From contig JAMYWO010000324.1 in NCBI GenBank assembly GCA_024220525.1, positions 2,714 through 40,519 on the forward strand: 37,806 nt of DNA, written 5' to 3'. Positions 10,001 to 19,027 of this stretch are shown here, piece after piece; position 1 is the stretch's first letter; the number at the start of each line of letters is the position of its first letter. Both the position numbers and the translations under genes were made by a program. The notes under the pieces were generated by a model. It did not search any database and was not told the origin of the DNA. It saw only the letters and a list, made by a program, of their open reading frames with translations. Origin of the DNA: Cochliopodium minus. Lineage: Eukaryota; Discosea; Himatismenida; Cochliopodiidae.

Positions 10001-12064
10001 ACACACGCCATTTGGAAGTTTAAGGGCTCTTCTGACAACAAGATTGGAAGACTCTTTATTTTGCATGCTGTCCAAATAAGACCTCAAGTTGGTTATTCAT
10101 ACACAGAGTTTCAAAAATATTTGAGATTTATTGGGGGTACCACTTTATGTTAATTTTAAATATAACATTTTTGTTATTTACTTTATTTATTTATAATTTT
10201 TTTTCTTTTTTTTTTGTTTTTGATATTTTGTTTCGTTTTTAATCTTCCATTTTCTATTACTCATTTTTACTCAGACTTTGAAGAAAACAACACTTTCGAA
10301 GTTACTGGTGGATTAACTTGTGAATTCACAATTTCTCAATTTTGGAGCAACTTGGGTGAATCTAATGGTAAAAAAAAAAATTAATTTTAAAAAATTATTT
10401 TAATCCTTTTTTTTTTTTGATTTTCTTATAGTAAGTGCAGAGATCGAGTTTATTTCATTAACTAGCAGCTCGAACCCAAGTGTGCATGATGGAAATAACA
10501 GAGTCCACAAATTGGAAGTGCGTTCCCCTGTAAAGTTTGACAATATTAAACCATCTATCTCCCTTAAGACTCTATTTGTATCCAAAAAACCAACAAAAAG
10601 GCAAACAAAATTACTTTCATTTTGTTTTTCATTTTGAATTTATTTATTCTTCATTTTCTAATGAATATTTTATTTATTTTTCGTTTTATTTTTTCATTTC
10701 TTTTTTTAATTTCTTTTAACAGCTCTTTGAGACAATTACCAGATAATTACAGAGACAAATTATGGAACGGAAAAAGCATCCACGAGTTGATTTTGACCTA
10801 CGAATTCAACGTTGTAGAAACCACCAAGGTGGCGTTGAGTGTTTCTGGATTGAATGAGTACTTGTACGACTCCCCTCTAGAATCCCAGTTCTGGATGATC
10901 TTCAATGCAAGCACAAAGGAGTACAAAGGATGTGGTGATGCACTCGGGAGATACAAAGTAGATTTGAGTGAAGGAAGTTACATTGCTTTGCTTCAAATCA
11001 GAACTGATGAAGTTGATATCCTCGAAAAATTCAAGAAATACCCTGCCAACATTGAGTATGCTCTTCCTAAGGAAGTCTCTTTGCAAATTTATTACGACCG
11101 AGTCTCTGGGTTTTTGGCGGAAGGGTCTGGCATTTTCGTCAACAAAGTTCTCCAACCCAGAAAGTATGTCCCTCTCTTCGTTTCTACCCCCCTTGATAGC
11201 GCTTTGCCCAAACAAGCCGTCGCTGGGGCAACCTTGACTGGATCTTTGTTTTGGAATAAAGAACTCAATGCCGAACTCAAAATCCCTTATTCTTTTACTG
11301 TTTCCTCCAGTTTTGTATCTACTAGTGGCCCTTCGGCCCCTTCCACGCCTTCCCTTAACACCAGTGCATTCACTAGTCTTAATTTGAATGAAGAAGAGCA
11401 ATTCAACCACTCCCTCCTTCTCACTGCCATTTCTCAACTCGAAAAGTTTTTGCAAAAGAAGAATTTCGATGCTTTTGACAAATTTTCAAAGGTACAACCT
11501 TTCTTTGGCGAGGGTTCCAAGGGTTCCACTTTCATTCCTTTTCTCCGTCTTTGCTTGGATGCAGAAGACTCGAGACCTAACAGATCCGAACAATCCATCA
11601 TCAATGCTGCAAACGCCATCATCAACATTATTGATTCTCAAAAAATCGCGATTTACTACGGCACAAAGCATGAGTCTGTTGATCTTAAAATCCAAGAAGA
11701 GAAGGTACAACTTATCAATGCTCTTTACAAAAGGGCTTTGTCCGAGTCTGTCCTCATAAGCGAACAAAAACTTGAGAAAAATGTTCTCTCCACCACCCTT
11801 TCTGAGCTTTCCAAGTGGGTCGAATCAACTGATCCTAAACTCATCAAGTTCAATCTCGTTCTCAATCAAAACAAAAAGTTGTACGCTGTTACTCTTTCTG
11901 AGCTCAACAAAATCCTTGCAGACTCCAAACTTTCTGACTTGGATAAGAAACCTTATTTGGAGCTTCAACTTTCTTTGTTCGAAAAGTTGGGTTGGAGAGT
12001 TTTTGAAGATGATTTATCCAAAAATTTACTTATCAAATATCCACTTGATTTTCCTTTATTCTGA
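7049..12064 (+). CDS. TPP2: Tripeptidyl-peptidase II (subtilisin-family giant exopeptidase)
   Basis: Sixteen exons: 7049-7226, 7293-7425, 7525-7777, 7901-8103, 8154-8185, 8243-8341, 8410-8610, 8690-8874, 8938-8955 (18 nt), 9027-9306, 9425-9610, 9673-9768, 9870-10136, 10275-10367, 10432-10600 and 10723-12064. The sum is 1,244 aa, matching the roughly 1,250 aa of animal TPP2. The S8 catalytic triad is intact: Asp38 in FDTGVDPG, His257 in SHGSHVAGI and Ser442 in NGTSMSSPN, with oxyanion Asn355 in SAGNNGP. The family-specific stretches EVPEGAT-like [16 protein letters not shown] and the C-terminal helical region [10 protein letters not shown] are present. TPP2 removes tripeptides from the N-termini of peptides released by the proteasome and assembles into a giant cytosolic spindle. 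The intron after exon 15 uses a GC donor (AG|GCAAAC); the joined frame is correct only with it. Confidence 0.96.
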
Positions 12065-12279
12065 AGAAAATTAAATTTATTTCTTCAATTCATTAGATCA
12101 ACTTTACAATAAAAAGTCAAAAATAATATATAATTAACCATTTTGTTTTAATTGAATTCATTTATTATTCATTTGAGCAACAAAAAAAAAGAACAAGCTT
12201 TATACATCCTCAATTGAAAAAATAAAAAAAAAATTCGAAAATTTATAAACTTTAAAAACCATTTGATTTATCTCCAAGA
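12065..12279. promoter_or_regulatory. Spacer between TPP2 and the TOM1-like gene
   Basis: About 215 nt of AT-rich sequence between two genes on the same strand. It should hold the TPP2 polyadenylation signal (an AATAAA-like ACAATAAAAAG at about 12107) and the promoter of the downstream gene. No open frame of interest. Confidence 0.35.
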
Positions 12280-14542
12280 ATGGAATTTAATGTAGATGAA
12301 AGAGTGGTAACATTGACTCAATTGGTTGAGGAGGCTACCAATGAGGTTTTGGAGGGAACCGAAGATTTCCAAAAATATCTGATAATGAGTGATTTGATAA
12401 ACAATTGCTCTCCATTAGTGATAGAAAAAGCGTAAATTAATATTAAACCTTAAATTTTTTAAGTCCTAATTGAATTATTATGTGTTTATAAACCCATTTA
12501 AAGAATTACAGAAGCATTGCAAGCAATATTAAATGGATTAAGGGCAAAAAGCGATGCTACAGCAAATTTAGCATTAAATGTAAAAATAATCTTGACGGAT
12601 ATTTCAAAAACAAAATTTTATTCAAATAATTTCATTATCTTCTTTAAACCCATTAGCTTCTCGATTTTTTGATCAAAAATTGTTCTCCTGTCGAAAAATA
12701 TTGTGGAACCCAACAATTCCAAAAACATATAGAGGAATTGGCAAACAAAAAATTCAATGTGAATAAAACGAGACAAGAAAATCTTTTGATGAAAATACAG
12801 GAATGGGCATATACCTACCTGAACAACAAAAATTATCATTATTGGCCTATTTATATGAATTTGAAAAAAACGATCCATTTCCCCCCACCAGAGGAGAACA
12901 TCCTCGAGAAAACCGTTAAGAATATGAAACCCACTCAAAACAATAATCCACCTCCACAACAACAAAATAATCCCCCTCAACAAAGAGGTAAAAAAATTTG
13001 ATTATATAAAATAAGCATAAATCAATTTTTTTGAATTTAAATCTATAATTAGTTTTAATATGTTATGATCAAATTATATTATCATATTATTTGTTTATGT
13101 AGATTAATAATATCAACAAATTTCCAAAATTGATAAAAATTACAATTTTGATTTAATCTACTATAATTTGGTTGAAATTTGGATCCTATCTACACTGATC
13201 TATTATTTTATGATATTTTCCTAACAAATCTTTTTTTTTTTTTGTAAAATATCAAGATCCAAAACTGGCCAAAGTTTTGAACAGCTTGGTGAATCTTCAA
13301 GAAAACATAGGGTTGGCCTACGACATGATGATAGAGTTTGATCCGAAGGAAAACATAAGAGGGAATGAAATCATACCAGTGCTAATACAGGGAATCTCGG
13401 GGCAAAGACAAAGCTTGGAGAACATCATAGTTTCCGTCACTGATGAAGAAATTGTTAACAATGCTTTGATCATCAATGACGAAATCACCATTGTCACCGA
13501 AATGTTTGACTGTTTGATGAGAGGGAAGTTTCCTAACAAGTCTAATAATGTCCGTTCTTCTAGTTCTTATAAGCAGCAACAAGAGGAGAAACGTTTGAAG
13601 GAAATTCAGCAAAAACAAAATAATCCTCCACAACAACATCAGCAACAAAACAATCTTTTCGTCAATCTCAGTCAAGGCAACCAACAAAATACTAATAGTC
13701 CCCTCTTTGATCTTTTGAATAATCCTCCTCAACAACAGCAACAAAAAGCTCCTCAACAAAACATCCCCCAACATCAAAATATAAATAAACAAAACCAAAT
13801 AAACTCTAATCAACAAAGTAACAGCAACAACAATAACAGCAATCTCTTTGATCTTTTGGATAATACACCTCAACAAAAAGCTCCTCAACAAAATCCTCCA
13901 CAACAATATCAAAGCAACAATTTCTTCGGCATCAATCCTCCTCCCCAGGATAACCTACCTCAGCAAAGACAAATCAATAACCCTCCTCAACAACAAAAAA
14001 CAAATCCTCCCCCTAAACAAGATGAAGATGATGAATTTGCTTTGCTTGCAAGAAGACATAAAAAACCCAATCCTAATGATAACACTAATAACCCTTTAAT
14101 TCCAACCAATACTAATACAAATACCAATAATAACAATATTAAAACTAATACAACCCCTCTCACTCAAAATAAAACACCCTCCCTTTTGGATCTTGATTTC
14201 ACCACCCTTCCATCTTCTAATTCTCCCAACATCCAACTCAACAATCCCTTCCTTTTAATGCAGAACAACGCAACTCCCAATCGACAACAGCAACAAAACA
14301 ACAACAGCCTCATGAATCTCTTCTCCAACAATCCCATCCCTCCTCAGAATAATCCTATTAATCCTTTTCAAAACACAAATAATACTCAACATCTCAATAA
14401 TGCCCTTTTCAATCTCCCCAACAATCAACCCAATAATCCTAATCCCTTAAATGTCACCATCAATAATAGCAATAACCCTCCTATTTTCGGCACTTCTTCC
14501 ATCAATCCATCCTCTTCCAATCCTAATCTCTTCCCATTTTGA
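12280..14542 (+). CDS. VHS-GAT adaptor (TOM1-like ESCRT-0 protein)
   Basis: Four exons, 12280-12431, 12504-12579, 12657-12987 and 13257-14542, giving 614 aa. Residues 1 to about 150 form a VHS domain: MSDLINNCSPLVIEKAI, ANLALNLLDFLIKNCSP and LLMKIQEWAYTY. Residues about 187-280 form a GAT domain: KLAKVLNSLVNLQENI, SLENIIVSVTDEEIVN and FDCLMRGKF. The rest is Asn/Gln/Pro-rich and carries endocytic short motifs: two LFDLL boxes in near-identical repeats (LFDLLNNPPQ, LFDLLDNTPQ), a canonical clathrin box LLDLD, and two NPF tripeptides (NNPFLL, INPFQN) that would bind EH domains. TOM1 proteins bind ubiquitinated cargo on endosomes and substitute for or assist ESCRT-0 in protists lacking Hrs/STAM. 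No FYVE domain is present. Confidence 0.9.
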
Positions 14543-14696
14543 ATTTGCGATCAAAAAACAATATATTTTTTATATCGCTGTATAAATTAAAAAATTTGAT
14601 AAGATGTTTGTTTATAAATAATTCTTTTATTTATTTCTTCATATCCAAAAGATATTTTTTTTGGTTGTGATATCCAAAGGAGATTCTATAAAAATA

Positions 14697-15059
14697 TTAT
14701 ATATTGATTCCACAGTGCAAGAGGAGAAAAAATCCACCCAATCCAAGGAATATAGAAGAACCTCCTGCAATGATAACTTCAGAGATCAAATTTCTTCTTC
14801 TTTTCCCCCAATTTTTCATTGTTGTCTCATATCTGATAATATATATTTTAGAATATTTTTTCCACATAAATTTTATTTTCATAATTAATTGGCTTACACA
14901 ATAAAATATCCAAAGAATATGAATCCAACCACGAGTAAGATCAATATCAATAATGGAAATAAATCTGGTGATACTGGAGGATTGTATGGAACAAAAGATT
15001 CTGTCTATTATTTGATGTCAATAAAAAAAAAAATTTTAATTGAGTCATTATATTACCAT
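14697..15059 (-). CDS. TMEM258: TMEM258/OST5 subunit of oligosaccharyltransferase
   Basis: Two well-supported exons, 15004-14898 and 14832-14697. Together they encode FVPYNPPVSPDLFPLLILIL, FFGYFIVYETTMKN, and LISEVIIAGGSSIFLGLGG followed by FLLLHCGINI. This matches TMEM258/OST5 throughout: SPVNPAVFP, FFVYEVT and [20 protein letters not shown] in the human protein. Two transmembrane segments are visible. The first coding exon is probably just the ATG at 15059-15057, spliced from AATG|GTAATA to AATAG|ACA, giving 81 aa (human 79). TMEM258 is a small subunit of the ER N-glycosylation enzyme OST. The start-codon-only exon is the weakest part; another 5' exon is possible. Confidence 0.85.
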
Positions 15060-15206
15060 TTCAATTTTTTTTTTATTTGATTATTCAATTTTTTCTTTGG
15101 TGATCAAAATTTCAAGAAAGTTAAATTTCGACGTTAATTGATTGTTACCTTTCCATTCCCTGATTTGTACTTCTCAATTGTAATTTATAAAAAAAATTAA
15201 ATAAAA

Positions 15207-16176
15207 ATGAGCGAATATATCATTGATGCAGCAAAAAAAATAATGAGATTTTTGCAGCCAGAGAGATTATTCAATTTATTAAATAGAATTTGCAATATGG
15301 TCAAGATGTTTTTAAATTCAAAGGTAGGACATCATCATTTTGAAATAATATCATTAAATCCGATATTTATATAGGGTTCCATATTCATGCTATCTCTTTA
15401 TTTCCTCAAATATAAAAAATTTAGAGAATTCATAAAGAGACTATTGGTGGCCACAATACTTTTCATGGCTTTCATAGTACAAAAAAAAATTATTTTTTAT
15501 TGGCTGACCCAAAATTTTATTTAGGCGAATTTTAATTTGGATCTTACATCTGTTGAAATCAAAAAAAATATCACGGTTGGCATCTCCCGAATGTTATTAT
15601 TCTTTGTATTTTTGGCAATATGGAAATATAAAAGAGATTATCCTATTTTATTTGGAATTGCTTGGTTCTCCATTCCAAGGTAAAAATAAAAATCATAAAA
15701 TATATGTTTCTTTAATTTTTTTTTAATATTCATAAATAATATTATCCAGATTTTGTTTCTTCTTTTTCAGAATCATCTATCTTTTTTTGGATTTCATTTC
15801 TTCCAAAATTTTTGTCAACAATGAATTATTGTTGCAATCAAAAGAAAATTCAAAATTTGGTAAAAATCAAAAAAAAAAATAAATTAAAATAAAAACAAAT
15901 AATAAAAAAAAAAAAGAATACGACAAATGTAGTATTTGCCTCGAAGAAAATTGTGACTATATCGCAGATTGTGAACACAACTTCCACAAGGAGTGTTTGG
16001 AAAATTGGATAATGATAAAAAACGAGTGTCCTGTGTGTAAAAGCAAAATAAAATACAACTTAAGCTTCAAACATCAGTTGCAAAACTACTTTATCTTGAG
16101 TTACCCTGAATGGAGAGAAAGAATGGGTATCTTAATATCTAATTGGTGGTACCAACAAATACTTTATCTCAATTAA
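15207..16176 (+). CDS. Membrane RING-H2 E3 ubiquitin ligase
   Basis: Five exons: 15207-15323, 15375-15476, 15525-15679, 15771-15859 and 15917-16176, giving 240 aa. The N-terminal two thirds contain about three to four hydrophobic helices (FMLSLYFLKY, LLVATILFMAFI, MLLFFVFLAIW, ILFGIAWFSI). Exon 5 encodes a RING-H2 finger starting at about residue 159: CSIC, then DCEHNFHKECLENW, then CPVC. The order is C-C-C-H-H-C-C-C, as in membrane-anchored ligases. The finger is followed by a 45-residue tail. Such ligases pass ubiquitin from an E2 to membrane or ER proteins; no specific substrate can be read. It is divergent from TMEM258, with about 150 nt between the start codons. Confidence 0.85.
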
Positions 16177-16329
16177 AATGAAACATGAAAGTTTGAGAAA
16201 AGAGAAGTTTTAATATTAAATAAATCTTTTTTTTTTAATAAAATTATAAATTAATATATTTCTTTTTTCTTTTTGGGCATCAAGTGATATAAAATTTTCT
16301 TTATTTTGTTGCAAAGAGATGGGATTCCC

Positions 16330-17877
16330 TTATCTGGGGTCAAGACATAAATTACACTTTGTCAAACTGGAATCATTCAAGTTGTCGCAAGTGAGACACT
16401 TCCAACCAGTTGAAGGAATAAATAAAGTTTTGTGAGAAAGGGGAGTAGAAACAGGAAAAGAGGAAGGGAGAGGAGTAGAAACAGGAGTAGAAACAGTCGA
16501 TTTGGTAGCAAAAATGTTGACATCCTGACTTCCTTTAAGTAAGATTTTCAAGTTGTTACAAACACTACACTTAGAGTTGTCATGAGGGTTTGCTCTATCA
16601 CAAATGTTGCAGACCCAGTGACCATTACTGTTGTTATTGTTGGTAGAAGAGGAAGGAGTGGAAGGCAAGGTGCTGAAAATAGGTGTTTTTTCTTGCAAAA
16701 CGGGTTTTTCATCATTGAAATTGCTGAAGGAAGGGGGAGGAGGGAAGGTGTAGATGGGTTTGAATCCAGGTTTGTTGGAAAAGCAATTGGAACAGGTGTT
16801 CAAGTTGTTATCGTTGTATTCATCACATGCAGGGCATTTCCATTTATCTTTGGGCTCTTCCTTGGGTTTGGAAGGTGCATCCACAAAGGTGAATCCTCCT
16901 GTCGATTGTTCGGTTGATGAGGTATTGGATGGGATGAAATCGAATCCACTTGTGGATTTCACAGAGGAAGTATTGGATGGGATAAATTCGAATCCAATGG
17001 AAGATGATGGAGTAGATTCTGGGAATGGGGTAAAACTTGGAAAAGAGGAGGTGGTATTTGAAGTAGAGTTTGTATTATTGGTTGTGGTTGTGTTTTTATT
17101 GGTGTTTTTGTTGATTGGTGTTGTTGGCGGAGATTTTTCTTTTGTTGTGTTGGAATTATCGTTGGAGGGAGGTGCTTCAAATTTAAATACAGGAAAGAAT
17201 CCAGGTTTGTTGGAAAAGCAGTTAGAACAGCTGTTTAAGTTGTTATCGTTGTATTCATCACATGCAGGGCATTTCCATTTATCTTTGGGCTCTTCCTTGG
17301 GTTTGGAAGGTGCATCCACAAAAGTGAATCCTCCTGTTGATTGTTCAGTTGATGTGGATGAAGTTGTATTGGATGGGATGAAATCGAATCCAGAATTGTT
17401 TATTGTGGTAGATGAATTCTTATTGTTGATGCTTGATCCTATTGGATCTGTATTGAATGTGCTATTATTATTATTATCGCTTGGGATGGTTACTGGAACG
17501 AAATTAAATACAGGTGTGAATCCTGGTTTGTTGGAAAAGCAGTTGTAGCATGAATTTTGATTGTTATCGTTGTATTCATCACATGCAGGGCATTTCCATT
17601 TATTATCTTTCTCTTCCTTGTTTTTATTTGTTGCATTATCATCAACTATGAAAGTATAACCTACATTATTATTGTTTATATCATCTTTATTTGTATTATT
17701 GGATGTATTATTGAATGATGTGGCAAATATCTCATTTTTTGAAAAAAATTGATTTGATCTTGTTTTGTGGTAGTCCGAAAAGACCAGGTTTGTATCAAAA
17801 AATTTGGTTGCCTTTTTTTTATGGTATTCAGAAAATTTGATCTTTTTGGAAGGAATATTGTTGGAATCTTTATCCAT
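16330..17877 (-). CDS. RanBP2-type zinc finger repeat protein (Nup153-like?)
   Basis: Single exon, 515 aa from the ATG at 17877 (MDKDSNNIPSKK); the frame is open upstream but that part resembles 5' leader sequence. It has five RanBP2-type fingers (W-x-C-x2-C-x3-N/D-x6-C-x2-C). Three are nearly identical, WKCPACDEYNDNN...CxNCFSNKPGF; a fourth is WVCNICDRANPHD...CSVC and the last, at the C-terminus, is WKCLTCDNLNDSS...CNLC. Spacers carry GFxF-type units (GFTFVDAPSKPKEEPKDK, GFDFIPSNTSS, GFEFIPSNTSS) within Ser/Thr/Asn-rich disorder. In Nup153 and RanBP2 such fingers bind Ran or RNA and accompany FxFG repeats, so a nuclear-pore or RNA-binding role is plausible but unproven. Confidence 0.82.
   Translation of the reverse strand: MDKDSNNIPSKKIKFSEYHKKKATKFFDTNLVFSDYHKTRSNQFFSKNEIFATSFNNTSNNTNKDDINNNNVGYTFIVDDNATNKNKEEKDNKWKCPACDEYNDNNQNSCYNCFSNKPGFTPVFNFVPVTIPSDNNNNSTFNTDPIGSSINNKNSSTTINNSGFDFIPSNTTSSTSTEQSTGGFTFVDAPSKPKEEPKDKWKCPACDEYNDNNLNSCSNCFSNKPGFFPVFKFEAPPSNDNSNTTKEKSPPTTPINKNTNKNTTTTNNTNSTSNTTSSFPSFTPFPESTPSSSIGFEFIPSNTSSVKSTSGFDFIPSNTSSTEQSTGGFTFVDAPSKPKEEPKDKWKCPACDEYNDNNLNTCSNCFSNKPGFKPIYTFPPPPSFSNFNDEKPVLQEKTPIFSTLPSTPSSSTNNNNSNGHWVCNICDRANPHDNSKCSVCNNLKILLKGSQDVNIFATKSTVSTPVSTPLPSSFPVSTPLSHKTLFIPSTGWKCLTCDNLNDSSLTKCNLCLDPR
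16753..17620 (-). repeat. Three near-identical zinc-finger modules at DNA level
   Basis: The DNA for finger plus spacer is repeated at about 16753-16935, 17190-17345 and 17505-17620. Long blocks are nearly unchanged, for example the TCACATGCAGGGCATTTCCA block and the adjacent GGTTTGTTGGAAAAGCA block. The left two copies also share the spacer encoding GGFTFVDAPSKPKEEPKDK. Conservation at synonymous positions points to recent tandem duplication or gene conversion inside the gene. Confidence 0.8.
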
Positions 17878-18040
17878 CAAGCAAAATAAATATTTTATAA
17901 AACAATTTTTTTTATTTTTTTTTATAATTTTATTTGAAAAGAAAAATAACAGTTTTATTTTCCAAACAATGAACATATATGCTCTGATATCAATTTATCA
18001 AGGTACTTTATAATTTTTTTGCTTTGGGATGATTATTTAA

Positions 18041-18640
18041 TCAGAAAAACTCATTCTTCTTCTTTCTTCTGAAATCCCATGGTTTTTGGACATTCTTTTG
18101 CTCCCATACACCTATCTTTTTATTTTTGGCGATCTCTTCTTGTTTGAAATAGAAATAATTGGAATGATGGGTGTAATCAAAAGCAAGGCCCGCCAGAATC
18201 AATCTCTCTTCAAAAAAAAAATGGATCATGATATCTTAAATGTGTATCCTAGGTATGTGAAGATTTATTTTATTTTTACCAGCTATATCCTTTCTATCAA
18301 GAAATACCTTACAAACATGACGATCATAACTTTTATCATAACATTTCAATTCGACTTCTTTGTTGAGCAGTATCGATTGCAACATCATTTTCGCTTCATT
18401 TCCGTAAGGCTGCTTTAATTCTGGAGTGTCGATCCCCCAAATTCTTATTTTTTTTCTATCACAAAGGGTAAATGTATCTCCATCAATAACTTTGCATACT
18501 AAATGGTTTCCGAGTATATGAAATCAATAAAAACAATATATTGTTTTATATTTTCTATATCTTTTGAAATTACCCTTTGAAGAAATCACAATTGTGAAAT
18601 AGAAAAGAATTAACAAAATGAATACACGATTTGCATTCAT
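18041..18640 (-). CDS. Secreted staphylococcal-nuclease-like enzyme
   Basis: Three exons: 18640-18574, 18498-18280 and 18207-18041, giving 150 aa. Exon 1 is a signal peptide (MNANRVFILLILFYFTIVIS). The rest is a single SNase fold: VCKVIDGDTFTL, IRIWGIDTPELKQPYGNEA, KSYDRHVCKVFLD, ERLILAGLAFDY and IGVWEQKNVQKPWDFRRKK. The active-site residues are all present: Asp28 of DGDT, Arg41 of IRIWG, Asp46 and Glu49 of DTPE, and Arg82 of YDR. It should therefore be an active, calcium-dependent nuclease acting on DNA or RNA outside the cell or in a digestive vacuole. The third-exon acceptor was chosen as GAAG|AG after a T tract, because it gives the family spacing. The size matches secreted bacterial thermonucleases, and lateral transfer into the lineage is possible. 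Confidence 0.85.
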
Positions 18641-19027
18641 TTTTTTTTATTAAAAGCGAAATTATCATATTTTTTTTAAAAAGTTCCATTGCCAATTGGT
18701 TTTGGGTTTGTTTTTTCATCAACAAATTACTTAAAAAATAATTTTTTCTAGCACAACATTTGGTTTGACAATGGCAGTTATAATTATTAGAACCTTGTTC
18801 CAAATTTTTAGAGGTTTTATCAATACTGCTTGTATTAAAATTTTCATTTTTAAAACAATTCATGTTTTTTTTAGGCTGGGAATTAATTTCTTAAAATTGT
18901 CTCATTTCTTTTCCTTCAATGTTATCATTATTTTCCATACTTTACTTCCCAAGCTCTGAAAAATGTCACAAGCCATTTAATAGATTAAAATAAAAGTTTA
19001 TTTAAAAAAAAAATTGGGTTTTATTGT
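18641..19027. other. Intergenic region, one weak cysteine-bearing ORF
   Basis: On the minus strand a frame opens at an ATG near 18863 and contains NYNCHCQTKCCARKN. It runs without a stop into the nuclease gene and has no recognisable domain. An ATG at about 18938 (MENNDNIEGKEMRQF) stops early. Neither could be joined into a convincing gene. The rest is AT-rich spacer. Confidence 0.4.

Noticed and set aside
10877-11455. 192-residue minus-strand frame
   Set aside because: It lies wholly within the last TPP2 exon, whose sense frame is conserved and continuous. No independent evidence.
13382-13912. 176-residue minus-strand frame
   Set aside because: It is the antisense of the Gln/Asn-rich part of the TOM1-like gene. 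It is Leu/Ile/Arg-rich as expected from reversed CAA and AAT codons.
16754-17548. 264-residue open frame on the + strand
   Set aside because: It is the antisense shadow of the zinc-finger repeat gene. Its length comes from the low stop frequency opposite the Asn/Ser/Pro-rich repeats, and it has no domain of its own.
16753-17620. Repeated blocks as a CRISPR-like array
   Set aside because: The repeats are long, coding and in phase with a protein, and the genome is eukaryotic.
17878-17976. Upstream in-frame ATG of the zinc-finger gene at 17976
   Set aside because: The extra 33 residues are Lys/Asn/Phe-rich and look like translated AT-rich leader. The ATG at 17877 begins ordinary coding composition.
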